Assembly (NCBI GenBank): GCA_023333565.1
Contig: JAJKFH010003532.1
Location: 186,001 to 250,000, forward strand
Reading direction: 5' to 3'
DNA from: Puffinus mauretanicus
Taxonomy: Eukaryota > Chordata > Aves > Procellariiformes > Procellariidae
Length of the DNA stretch: 64,000 nt
A program made the translations under genes and the position numbers. Shown one piece after another: positions 26,301-35,901 of the stretch (position 1 is its first letter; the number at the start of each line of letters is the position of its first letter). Under the pieces are notes generated by a model. That model was not told the DNA's origin, did no database searches, and was given only the letters and a program-made list of their open reading frames with translations.

Positions 26301-28053
26301 TTGTTAACCATATTCTGAAATTCAGATTTCCCAGATCCAACATTTTCTTTCTTCTGTCTTTATTTCTTATGTTAAATATTCTCTTGAAATAAGAAGCAGC
26401 ATAAAGATTTTTAGCATGATTGTTACAGAAGATCTGTGACAGCACAGAAAGCAAGCTGCAGACAATGAAAAATGGAGGATCAGCAATTGCTAAGATTTAC
26501 AAGAACGCTCTTCTATAACTTTGTTCCGTGGACCTGGAAGAAACATAACTTCCATTTCAATCTGTAGTTTTCCTTGCTTTATCTTAAAAATGCCAGTTTG
26601 TTTCAAAGGCCAGCATTCTTTCTTCTTATGGGGGGCAACAAGCTGTTCCTTACGAGAGCAACAGTGACGGTGTTGCATTTCCTGAAAGAAGAGAGACAAC
26701 TGTCAATGCAAAGGAGAAAGTTTTGTTTTCAGCGGTGGAGACAGATGAATCAGAACAAGAAAGAAGAATAAAGGCAGAGGAGAGTGGCGGGGTCTGAAAT
26801 GAAGGCAATGTGATCCGAATGTTGATGAAGAGGCATTGACGAGATGAAAGATCTCTCTCTGTCGCGCTATCGCCCTCTCATTTCCAGCGTGTAAAATCTG
26901 TCCTGTTGACACACTGTTGCGCTCTTTTTATATCGCAAAACTGAAACAAATGGGATTCACAATCGGTGGTGGCACAGCCCCTGTGACAGATACTTGCCAA
27001 GGGGAAGGGCTCAGCAGCTGCCTCCTATTCTCCCCCACTTCCTGAGACCCTTCAGTCAATGGAACTGGACTTTATCAAGATTTGAGAATTCCTAACTGAG
27101 TAATTCAGGCTGATTACAAATAAAGGAGGTCTATGAGGCTATGCACTGACAATTCACATCCACTCTCTAGGGAAACATACAGTATAGTTAAATACATTAG
27201 GTATTTTACTTATATGTAATTTAAGTTTATTCATAATGTAATATAGTTCTCTGCTGGATGTCAGCACTCAGAGGAAATCCTGTTTTGGAAAAAAAACCCA
27301 AACAAGCAGATATGTCATGTTTGAAAATAAAAGGTTGACAAACTTTAAAAAGACATAAAACACCTTTATACTAGGTACACTGAGAACTGCTGAAGTTCTT
27401 GCTTCAACATATGCTGTTGCATTGGGGAAAATGTCACCTTCCAGCCATGGAACCATTGGCTTTGATGGCAGTGCCTTTCAAAGAATCAGGGTCTTCCAGA
27501 TGAGCGTGACTGTTGCTCAGAACAGTGTATATTCTCCCAGTAAATGTTTTTTCACAGTGTAGGTCCAAATGTAGTGACATACATGAGTATGTGTGTAACA
27601 TGGATCTAAATGGGTTGTCATACTGTAAAGTACGCAATATACAGGCCACAAAATTGTACAGTGAGATAAGAAAATAATTTGCTAAAGTTTATGTGCTATC
27701 TGAGGTAGTACCATCCTAATTGTCCTACTGTATAATGGCTTTTTGTAGTACATCTGAAGCTTTTTAGTTTTTCCCCCTCTGTAGCTACAGGGAAACTGTG
27801 ATTCACTGGAATCAGTCATGAAAATCAAGGAAACCAAGGTGCTATTTCAAATCCTGCACTCTTTTGTAAAAGGCATGTTCACTTTTGTGGCTAATTTGCC
27901 TGACTAAGAAGTAAAGAGTAAAAATAATTAAACATTTATCTGCATGATATATAGGAGTCATGAGGTTTAGTTAGTTAATACTTGTGTAGCTTTTCATAAG
28001 GGTAAAGTACATTTGATAACTGTTGCATATTGTTGGTAATTGTTGCATAATTG
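23381..28053. other. Unique DNA, CpG content falling
   Basis: No exon or mobile element is recognised apart from the tandem repeat at 24914-24963. A block at about 26800-26960 has several CpGs (including a CGCGCTATCGCC stretch) in otherwise CpG-poor sequence and could be a conserved regulatory element; I cannot test this. Confidence 0.45.
24914..24963. repeat. 19-bp tandem repeat, about 2.6 copies
   Basis: The unit AGTAATTAGCATTAAGCAA is present twice in perfect form (24914-24932, 24933-24951), followed by a partial third copy. Each unit carries a TAATTA core. It is a simple local duplication, too short and unspaced to be a CRISPR array. Confidence 0.9.
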
Positions 28054-28535
28054 AAGGACATTGAGTTGCTGGAGCGTGTCCAGAGAAGGGCAACGAAGCT
28101 GGTGAAGGGCCTGGAGCACAAGTCTTATGAGGAGCGGCTGAGGGAACTGGGACTGTTTAGTCTGGAGAAGAGGAGGCTGAGGGGAGACCTCATCGCGCTC
28201 TACAACTACCTGGAAGGAGGTTGTAATGAGGTGGGTGTTGGTCTCTTCTGCCAAGTAACCAGCAATAGGACGAGAGGAAATGGCCTCAAGTTGCGCCAAG
28301 GGTGGTTTAGACTGGACATTAGGAGAAATTTCTTTACTGAAAGAATGGTCAGGCCTTGGAACAGGCTGCCCAGGGAAGCGGTTGAGTCACCATCCCTGGA
28401 AGTATTTAAAAGACATGTAGATGAGGCACTTAGGGACCTGGTGTAGTGGGCATGGTGGTGTTGGGTTGATGGTTGGACTTGATGATCTTAGAGGTCTTTT
28501 CCAACTTTAATGATTCTATGATTCTATGATTCTAT
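28054..28535 (+). mobile_element. CR1 LINE, 5'-truncated 3' end
   Basis: This is the last ~480 bases of a CR1 non-LTR retrotransposon. It encodes the C-terminal tail of ORF2 downstream of the polymerase core (with [17 protein letters not shown] and [20 protein letters not shown] blocks). The frame is open from 28054 to its stop at 28444-28446. The 3' UTR follows and the copy ends in the CR1 tail repeat (ATTCTATG)n at 28512-28535. It matches the end of the larger CR1 copy at 46362-46835 closely, so both belong to the same or a very close subfamily. As usual for CR1 no target-site duplication is evident. It cannot move on its own because the endonuclease and polymerase are missing. Confidence 0.95.
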
Positions 28536-30227
28536 ATTTAACAGTAAGCTTAGTTAGAATTTTTCAAAGGCATGGTAGGTTTCCCTGAAATTCAGTAGGT
28601 CTTGGATGCAGTGAAGTCTGATGTACTGAGACACCTGAATCAAAGCAATTAAATTCGTTTTAATTAGCAGATTTGTTACCTTGATATATGTTCATGTGTA
28701 AACCGTTATTTCAGCAATAAAAAAAAAGGTTGTTTAAATTTGCCTAAGTGCAGTTTCAAAAAATAAATATGACTGCAGTAGATGCAAAATTGTTAGGACA
28801 ACCCAAACAAATTTATTAGCTTGTAGGCAGTTGCCTGGAGCATCAGACTTCTGGGTACTATAAAATGGCTGTAGCCTTGCTTCCTCCTTTGCCATGTTAG
28901 GGCCTTGGAAAGTCAGGTTTGCTGCTGATAGTGACTGTGTGGTAATGTGGATGTGTGGCTTTGAGTCTGGGCCTCTCATCTTTTGGGGAATGAAATTCAA
29001 AATTAAGTATTCCATTGAGAAGCATAAATTTGCTTTATCAGAAACTATAACTGCCTAACTTCACCTCCACACTTAAGAGCACTTGAGACCTCCTTCCACA
29101 CTTAAGATCACTGTGTTACAGTACTATTAGTGCAGCCTCATATCCAAGTCACATCTTAATCTGATCACACCTGTGTTGAGCAAAAGGCATGAATTACAAA
29201 AGAAGCTGTTAATTTTAATGCAACCCTTACTCTATTAGGATAATTAGGAAATTCTAATCTTTGTTATTAAACGTGTTTTGAAGACAGGGAAAATACAAGA
29301 AAAAAACCTGCAAACCAAACCCAGTTTCTTTGGATTAATGCGTATTCACATTTTCAATTCTGAACTGAATACCTGTCAGGTAAAAGGACAAATTAAAATA
29401 TTAGTGTTAAAAGGCAGAATGTCATCAAATTGGCTGTTGTTGTGTCTTCTATATCAAATTATAAGGACAATTAAAATTCCTGCCAGACTGAGAATACTTA
29501 ATAGCGATATCCCATTTATAAAAAAAAAAACAAAACAAAACAAAACAACATCATATATCACAAAAAGATAAAATAGATATCTTTTTTATGACTGCACCTA
29601 GTATTAGGGTTTGGTACAAAAAGCAGTTAACTAGCAATGCATTTTCTCAGGACGTGGTGGTTTGGAATTCATGTGTCAATGAACACTTCGTATATTTGCA
29701 ATAATTTTACTATCTCTGGTGAGTACATTCACACTATATCACACACATTTTCATATTGTGTAGTAGGGATCTCTTCTTGCTGACACACAGAGATACAGTA
29801 GAGGAGGACTTAGCATTAATGATAAATTAAGGATTATAGATTGAGAGTTGTTTTCAGGTCATTTGTTTCCTCACTTCTGTTTCATTTCCCTGCAGTTCTT
29901 CTCCACAGCCTTATCTCTCGCATATTTATTTTGTGTGGTTTGACATTACATTAAAAATAAAACCACTGAAATAAATGATCAAGATGTTACTGTCAGGTTG
30001 TTCTGAATCTATGACTTATGTTTGACCACATCTGTATGAATTTTTAAAACAGAAATACTTATATTAAAACCACAAAACAAAATTAAAAAAACAAACCCAA
30101 ACCCAAAACAAAACCAAAACCCAGCTCCTCCACAAATCAAAATCTAGTTTAGTGCTATATGAGAATGATGGAAACAGTTTCAGGTGTTTCCACAAGGGCT
30201 TACAGTGTTATCCAAATATATATATAT
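28536..30227. other. Unique AT-rich host DNA between CR1 and the provirus
   Basis: Nothing coding is recognised. It includes an A-rich (CAAAA)n stretch at about 29520-29548 and a second CAAA/CCAAAA-rich stretch at 30065-30122. Either could be an old retroposon tail but no body is visible. Confidence 0.5.
30221..30227. other. Left target-site duplication (TA-rich)
   Basis: TATATAT directly precedes the 5' LTR and TATATAT directly follows the 3' LTR at 36832-36838. A 5-base duplication would suit ERVL-type integrases, but the alternating TA sequence prevents a firm length. Confidence 0.6.
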
Positions 30228-30708
30228 TGTCCTGGTTCCAGCTGGGACAGGGTTAACTTTCTTCCCAGTAGCTTGGGGGGTGTGCTGTGTTTTGGGTTTA
30301 GTGTGAAAGGAGCATTGATGGCCCACTGATGCTTTGGCTGTTGCTGGGTGGTGCTTGCACCGGGAGGGGGGCCAGCCGGCCAATGGGGTATTCTATACCA
30401 TGTGACATCATGCTCAGTATAAAAATCGGGGGGGGGGGGGCTCGCCCCCGTTCGTGACACGCGGTCAGTAGTCGGTGAGCAGTTGCGTTGTGCATTGCCT
30501 GCTTTGTGTATTCTGTTATTGTTGTTGTTCTCATTGTTATTATTACTGTTCTACTTCGTTTTATTTCAATTATTAAACTGTTTTTATCTCAACCCGGGAG
30601 TTTCCCTACTTGTGCCCTCCCGATTCTCTCCCCCATCCCACCGGAGGGGGGAGGTGATCGAGTGGCTGCATGGGGTTTATTTTTGCTGGCTGGGGTTAAA
30701 CCATGACA
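30228..30708 (+). repeat. 5' LTR of the provirus (481 bp)
   Basis: It begins TGTCCTGGTT and ends CCATGACA. U3 contains a CCAAT box, a CRE-like TGACATCA and a TATAAAA box, followed by a G13 tract (30428-30440) and a CTCGCCCCCG stretch near the expected transcription start. An ATTAAA polyadenylation signal lies at 30572-30577. Compared with the 3' LTR it lacks about 21 bases around 30371 (the partner has an AGCACAGCTGGGGTGGTGGA insertion) and differs in the G tract. Otherwise the two are nearly identical. Confidence 0.95.
30380..30424 (+). promoter_or_regulatory. LTR promoter: CCAAT, CRE-like site, TATA box
   Basis: CCAAT at 30380-30384, TGACATCA (one base from the palindromic CRE TGACGTCA) at 30403-30410 and TATAAAA at 30418-30424 are spaced as in a compact RNA polymerase II promoter. 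The older related LTR at 58124-58722 keeps an intact TGACGTCA in the same relative place, so the site may have been lost here by CpG decay. Confidence 0.75.
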
Positions 30709-30717
30709 GTCCTTTTT

Positions 30718-30735
30718 TGGCGCCCAATGTGGGGC
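30718..30735 (+). other. Primer binding site, tRNA-Lys type
   Basis: The 18 bases TGGCGCCCAATGTGGGGC begin 9 bases after the 5' LTR. They match the complement of the 3' end of tRNA-Lys(1,2) at 17 of 18 positions; the difference is T for C in a former CpG. Reverse transcription would be primed here. Confidence 0.85.
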
Positions 30736-30817
30736 AGCAAAGGGTTGAGATAACGACAGATTATTTAGAGCATATTAAGGAATTTATATCTGTTAACATA
30801 TTAATTTGTTCTGCACC

Positions 30818-31096
30818 ATGCTCTTGTTTTTACTGTACCTGTTGAAGATTGGAGTTGGGTTTCGTAGTCTGCTGTGCTCTGCAGTGATTAATGATGTTTT
30901 GCCTGGGAGATTTGTTATTAAAACGCTGGCATTGGGGGTTATTTGGTATTTGGGATTCGTAATGAAGCCGTTTCTGCATTTCGGGTACCACCTCATGGAG
31001 ACCATTAGCAATTATACCTTTTCCTCTGAGAGATTTTTTATGGAGGAAATAGAGGATGGCACCCTCGCTGCCATGTCATCTCCTTTGTTAAAATAA
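30818..31096 (+). CDS. Hydrophobic 92-residue leader ORF of the provirus
   Basis: An intact ATG-to-stop frame lies between the primer binding site and gag. It starts with a very hydrophobic N-terminus (MLLFLLYLL, residues 1-9), then has a likely membrane segment at residues 33-49 with Lys on each side, a possible N-glycosylation site Asn65-Tyr-Thr67, and an acidic tail (MEEIEDG). I recognise no family. It is in a different frame from gag and overlaps the opening of the gag frame, which is free of stops from 31030. It could be a small membrane accessory protein, an upstream frame controlling gag translation, the original N-terminus of gag after a frame change, or chance in a leader region. Its survival while gag and pol carry stops is notable but weak evidence, because it is short. 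Confidence 0.45.
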   Translation: MLLFLLYLLKIGVGFRSLLCSAVINDVLPGRFVIKTLALGVIWYLGFVMKPFLHFGYHLMETISNYTFSSERFFMEEIEDGTLAAMSSPLLK

Positions 31097-31260
31097 CTTG
31101 CCAGTACCTTGACCATCCCTGGGTAGTTAAGATACATCTGTTGGTACTCCTTGGGAATATTGTTGTGGTTTTATCCAAGGTTAGGAAGCAATTCAAGAAC
31201 GTCATCCAGAGATCTGCCCCAAGGCTGGATAGTTATGAGTGGCAGGGCGAGTGGGATAGC

Positions 31261-32715
31261 ATGGGCAAATGCCTAGGACAATGGGCACCCCCAGTGTTCT
31301 GGAACTTTACCCCTGAACAAGTGCAGAACCCTGAAAAATTAGTAGAATATTTGGAAAAAGTATGCTGTCACCCTGGCCATTTCAGGGAGACGCAAATCAC
31401 TACAATGTGCTGGGGCCTGGCCCACGCCTACAGAGCCCTGTTTAACACCACTCAGAACCCCCAAGGGGAAGGAAAGGTCTCTGCAGCTGATGACAAAGCA
31501 ACAGGCCCTGTGGCTACCCCACCCCCCATGGCAAGCACAGCGGCTCCCTCACCCCCCAGGGCAGGCACGGCAGCTACTCCGCCCCCTGCGACAGAGAAAC
31601 AACCCGTGCCAGTATCAGTCGCCCCTATACAAAAAAGAAAATGCACAAGAAAATTAGCTCGTTTAGTAAGGGATGAAGATGAACCAGGGCCATCACGAGA
31701 ACAGGAGGAGGAGGAGACAGAACACGTAAATGAGATGGTGACCACCCGATCCCTATCCCTGGGTGAGCTGCGAGATATGCGAAAAGACTTCAGCCGTTGT
31801 CCAGGCGAGCACATTGTCACCTGGCTGCTCCGATGCTGGGATAACGGGGCCAGTAGCCTGGAATTAGAGGGTAGGGAAGCCAAGCAGCTGGGATCCCTTT
31901 CTAGGGAAGGGGGCATTGACAAAGCAGTTGGACAAGGGGCACAAGTCCTCAGCCTCTGGAGGCGACTCCTGTCAGGTGTGAAGGAAAGGTATCCCTTCAA
32001 GGAAGATGTTATATGCCACCCAGGCAAGTGGACCACCATGGAGAGAGGTATCCAGTAACTGAGGGAATTAGCCGTGCTGGAAGTGATTTATGATGACCTG
32101 CACAACAAGCAGTTATCCAAAGACCCAAATGAAGTCAAATGCACCCGACCCATATGGTGGATGTTCGTACGGAGCGCACCAGTGTAACATGCAAACTCAT
32201 TGGCAATAATGACCTGGAGAGATGGAGAGGAACAAACAGTGGATGAACTGGCTGGCCAACTCCGGCAATATGAAGGAAGTCTCTCTTCCTCCCTACGGGC
32301 CTGTGTCTCTGCTGTGGAGATACTGTCCCGGAAGGTCCAGCAACTCAAAGAGGATATGTCCTGCTCCCCACCTGCACGGGCCAGTGTCTCAGCCATTAGG
32401 AGCAAGCGTCCCTCTGCTCAAGAGAGGAGACATCGTGGGTACACACCCCGGGGCACCCTGTGGTTTTACCTGCGTGACCACGGAGAGGACATGAGGAAGT
32501 GGGATGGAAAACCTACCTCAGTCCTACAGGCACGGGTACATGAGTTGCAAGGAAAAACAACCACAAAAGGGGGTTCTTCCAGGAAAACTGCTGCTCCAGT
32601 CTCCAGTGAGTTCCCCAGACAGAGTAGAAGGGCTGATTCCACTTCCGACCTTAACAAAGGGACTTCTGATTCATACTTACAAGAAGTGGATAGCGAATAT
32701 GATGACCAGGACTAG
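31261..32715 (+). pseudogene. gag (ERVL-like), two internal stops
   Basis: The gag frame is free of stops from 31030, and its first in-frame ATG is at 31261, so translation may begin there or at an upstream non-ATG codon. Seen in order: an N-terminal part with a WNFTPEQ motif, a Pro/Ala-rich linker (about 31500-31610), a basic patch (QKRKCTRK) and acidic stretch, then a capsid-like segment with LGELRDMRKDFSR and WLLRCWDNG motifs (about 31755-31860). A helical LSRKVQQLKED piece (about 32323-32355) and a basic C-terminus follow. No CCHC zinc knuckle is visible. TAA stops at 32056-32058 and 32185-32187 interrupt it without any frameshift. The frame ends at TAG 32713-32715, directly joined to pol. 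Assignment rests on position and general resemblance to ERVL-type gag. Confidence 0.8.
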
Positions 32716-32743
32716 AGGGGCCCTGCCTCCAGCCAGGTGGAGG
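32713..32743 (+). other. Amber codon at gag/pol junction with downstream hairpin, candidate readthrough site
   Basis: TAG at 32713-32715 separates gag from pol while both stay in the same frame. It is followed by AGGGGCCC, and by a possible 5-bp stem CCTCC/GGAGG (32726-32730 with 32739-32743, 8-base loop) ten bases downstream. Gammaretroviruses express pol by suppressing an amber codon at this place, so this may be programmed. It could equally be a sixth random lesion. Confidence 0.5.
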
Positions 32744-35001
32744 AAAGGGACAACCGGGTTTACTGGACTGTGTGGATTCGATGGCCTGGCACATCAGATC
32801 CACAAGAATATAAGGCTCTCGTAGACACCGGTGCACAGTGTCCCCTGATGCCATCAGGCTATAAAGGGGCAGAACCCATTTGTATTTCTGGAGTGACAGG
32901 GGGATCCCAAGAGTTAACTGTATTGGAGGTCAAAGTGAGCCTAACCAGGAATGAGTGGCAGAAGCACCCCATTGTGACTGGCCCAGAGGCTCCGTGCATC
33001 CTTGGCATAGACTACCCCAGGATAGGGTATTTCAAGGACCCAAAAGGGTACCGGTGGGCTTTTGGTATAGCTACCTTTGAGATGGAGGAAATTAAACAGC
33101 TGTCCACCTTGCCCGGTCTCTCGAAGGATCCTTCTGTTGTGGGGTTGTTGAAGGTCCAAGAACAACAGGTACCAGCTGCTACCACAACAGTGCACCGTCG
33201 GCAATATCGCACCAACCGAGACTCCCTGATCCCCATCCATGAGCTGATTCGTCGACTGGAGAGCCAAGGAGTGATCAGCAAGACTCGCTCACCCTTTAAC
33301 AGTCCCATATGGCCAGTGCGAAAGTCCAATGGAGAGTGGAGACTAACAGTAGACTACCGTGGCCTGAATGAAGTCACGCCGCCACTGAGTGCTGCCGTGC
33401 CGGACATGCCAGAACTCCAATACGAACTGGAGTCAAAGGCAGCCAAGTGGTACGCCACCATTGATATCGCTAATGCGTTCTTCTCAATCCCTTTGGCGGC
33501 AGAGTGCAGGCCACAGTTTGCTTTCACTTGGAGGGGCGTCCAGTACACCTGGAACCGACTGCCCCAGGGGTGGAAACACAGCCCTACCATTTGCCATGGA
33601 CTGATCCACACCGCACTGGAACAGGGTGAGGCTCCGGAACACCTGCAGTACATTGATGACATCATCGTGTGGGGCAGCACAGCAGAGGAAGTTTTTGAGA
33701 AAGGGGAGAGAATAGTCCGAATCCTTCTGAAGGCTCGTTTTGCCATAAAGCAAAGTAAGGTCAAGGGACCTGCACAAGAGATCCAGTTTTTAGGAGTAAA
33801 ATGGCAAGATGGACATCGTCAGATCCCAATGGATGTGATCAATAAAATAACAGCCATGTCCCCACCAACTAGCAAAAGGGAAACACAAGCTTTCTTAGGC
33901 GTCGTGGGTTTTTGGAGAATGCATATTCCAAATTATAGTCAGATCGTAAGCCCTCTCTATCACGTGACCAGGAAGAAGAATGACTTCAAATGGGCCCCTG
34001 AGCAACGTCAAGCCTTTGAACAAATTAAACAGGAGATAGTTCATGCAGTAGCCCTTGGGCCAGTCCGGGCAGAACAAGATGTGAAGAATGTGCTCTACAC
34101 CGCAGCCGGGGAGAATGGTCCTACCTGGAGCCTCTGGCAGAAAGCACTAGGGGAGACTCGAGGTCGACCCTTAGGGTTCTGGAGTCGGGGATACAGAGGA
34201 TCTGAGGCCCGCTACACTCCAACTGAGAAGGAGATATTGGCAGCATATGAAGGGGTTCAAGCTGCTTCGGAAGTGGTTGGTACTGAAGCACAGCTCCTCC
34301 TGGCACCCCGACTGCCAGTGCTGGGCTGGATGTTCAAAGGGAGGGTCCCCTCTACACATCATGCAACTGATGCTACATGGAGTAAGTGGGTCGCACTGAT
34401 CACACAACGGGCCCGAATAGGAAACCCCAGTCGCCCAGGAATCTTGGAGGTGATCACGAACTGGCCAGAAGGCAAAGATTTTGGAATATCCCCAGAGGAG
34501 GAGGTGACACGTGCTGAAGAGGCCCCACCATATAACAAACTACTAGAAAACGAGAAGCAATGTGCCCTGTTCACTGATGGATCCTGTCGCCTTGTGGGAA
34601 AGCATCGGAGGTGGAAAGCTGTGGTATGGAGTCCTATACGCCAAGTTGCAGAAACTGCTAAAGGAGAAGGTGAATCGAGTCAGTTTGCAGAGGTGAAAGC
34701 CATCCAGCTGGCCTTGGACATTGTGGAACGAGAAAAACGGCCAGTACTTTATCTCTATACTGACTCATGGATGGTGGCAAATGCCCTGTGGGAGTGGTTG
34801 CAGCAGTGGAAGCAGAACAACTGGCAGCGCAGAGGTAAACCCATCTGGGCTGCCGCATTGTGGCAAGATATTGCTGCCCGGGTAGAGAACCTGACTGTAA
34901 AAGTACGTCACGTAGATGCTCACGTACCCAAGAATCAGGCCACTGAAGAGCACCAAAACAACCAGCAGGTGGACCAGGCTGCCAAGATTGAAGTGGCCTA
35001 G
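32716..35001 (+). CDS. pol N-terminal part: protease, reverse transcriptase, RNase H
   Basis: This frame runs unbroken from the amber codon to TAG at 34999-35001. Residues are counted from the GTG at 32737. The aspartic protease shows LVDTGA with catalytic Asp30 and an ILGIDYP motif. Reverse transcriptase shows the SPFNSPIWPVRK opening, first catalytic Asp243 (TIDIANAF), LPQGW at 275-279 and the YIDD active site at 305-308. RNase H keeps all four acidic residues: Asp614 (FTDGS), Glu652, Asp676 (YTDSW) and Asp746. The sequence style, especially the reverse transcriptase palm, is ERVL-like by recall. Translation probably depended on readthrough of the gag stop. The terminal TAG is in line with the continuing integrase frame, so it appears to be a lesion. 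Confidence 0.93.
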   Translation, partial: RGPASSQVEERDNRVYWTVWIRWPGTSDPQEYKALVDTGAQCPLMPSGYKGAEPICISGVTGGSQELTVLEVKVSLTRNEWQKHPIVTGPEAPCILGIDYPRIGYFKDPKGYRWAFGIATFEMEEIKQLSTLPGLSKDPSVVGLLKVQEQQVPAATTTVHRRQYRTNRDSLIPIHELIRRLESQGVISKTRSPFNSPIWPVRKSNGEWRLTVDYRGLNEVTPPLSAAVPDMPELQYELESKAAKWYATIDIANAFFSIPLAAECRPQFAFTWRGVQYTWNRLPQGWKHSPTICHGLIHTALEQGEAPEHLQYIDDIIVWGSTAEEVFEKGERIVRILLKARFAIKQSKVKGPAQEIQFLGVKWQDGHRQIPMDVINKITAMSPPTSKRETQAFLGVVGFWRMHIPNYSQIVSPLYHVTRKKNDFKWAPEQRQAFEQIKQEIVHAVALGPVRAEQDVKNVLYTAAGENGPTWSLWQKALGETRGRPLGFWSRGYRGSEARYTPTEKEILAAYEGVQAASEVVGTEAQLLLAPRLPVLGWMFKGRVPSTHHATDATWSKWVALITQRARIGNPSRPGILEVITNWPEGKDFGISPEEEVTRAEEAPPYNKLLENEKQCALFTDGSCRLVGKHRRWKAVVWSPIRQVAETAKGEGESSQFAEVKAIQLALDIVEREKRPVLYLYTDSWMVANALWEWLQQWKQNNWQRRGKPIWAAALWQDIAARVENLTVKVRHVDAHVPKNQATEEHQNNQQVDQAAKIEVA

Positions 35002-35901
35002 GTAGATCTGGACTGGCAACATAAGGGTGAATTATTTATAGCTCGGTGGGCCCATGACACTTCAGGCCACCAAGGAAGAGATGCAACATATAGATGGGCT
35101 CGTGATCGAGGGGTGGACTTGACCATGGACACTATTGCACAAGTTATCCATGAATGTGAAACATGCGCTGCAATCAAGCAAGCCAAGCGAGTAAAGCCTC
35201 TTTGGTATGGAGGACAATGGTTGAAGTATAAATATGGGGAAGCTTGGCAGATTGATTATATCACGCTCCCACAAACCTGACAAGGCAAGCGCTATGTGCT
35301 CACCATGGTGGAAGTAACCACGGGATGGCTGGAAACATATCCTGTGCCCCATGCCACCGCCAGGAACACCATCCTGGGCCTTGAAAAGCAAGTCCTATGG
35401 CGACATGGCACCCCAGAAAGAATTGAGTCAGACAACGGGACTCACTTCCGAAACACCCTCATAGACACCTGGGCCAAAGAGCATGGCATTGAGTGGGTTT
35501 ATCACATCCCCTACCATGCACCAGCCTCCGCGAAAATTGAACGATACAACGGTCTGTTAAAGACAACACTGAGGGCAATGGGTGGTGGGACATTCAAGCA
35601 TTGGGACACACATTTAGCAAAGGCCACCTGGTTAGTCAACACTAGGGGATCTGTCACTCAAGCTGGGCCTGCCCAATCCAAACCCTTACGTACTGTAGAT
35701 GGAGATAAAGCCCCTGCAATGCACATAAGAAATATGCTGGGGAAGACAGTCTGGATTGCTCCTGCCTCTGGCAAGGGAAAACCCATCCGTGGGATTGCTT
35801 TTGCTCAGGGACCTGGGTGCACTTGGTGGGTGATGTGAAAGGATGGGGAAGTCCGGTGTGTACCTCAAGGGGATTTAATTTTGGGTGAAAATAGCCAATG
35901 A
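35002..35901 (+). pseudogene. pol C-terminal part: integrase, two internal stops
   Basis: The frame continues from reverse transcriptase/RNase H without a shift. The zinc-binding domain shows H (35053), H (35068), C (35155) and C (35164). The catalytic core has Asp at 35254 (QIDYI), Asp at 35431 (SDNGTHF) and Glu at 35539 (KIERYNG), with 35 residues between the last two: a DD35E integrase. A C-terminal part with a TVWIAPA motif follows. TGA codons at 35278-35280, inside the core, and at 35836-35838 interrupt it, and TAG 34999-35001 separates it from RNase H. The last stop is TGA 35899-35901. All catalytic residues are present, so the breaks look recent. Confidence 0.9.

Noticed and set aside
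31452..32039. 195-codon reverse frame antisense to gag, and other antisense frames in the provirus
   Set aside because: Shadows of the gag-pol frame; no independent features.
32713..32715. Ribosomal frameshift between gag and pol
   Set aside because: Gag and pol are in the same frame, so no shift is needed; only a stop separates them.
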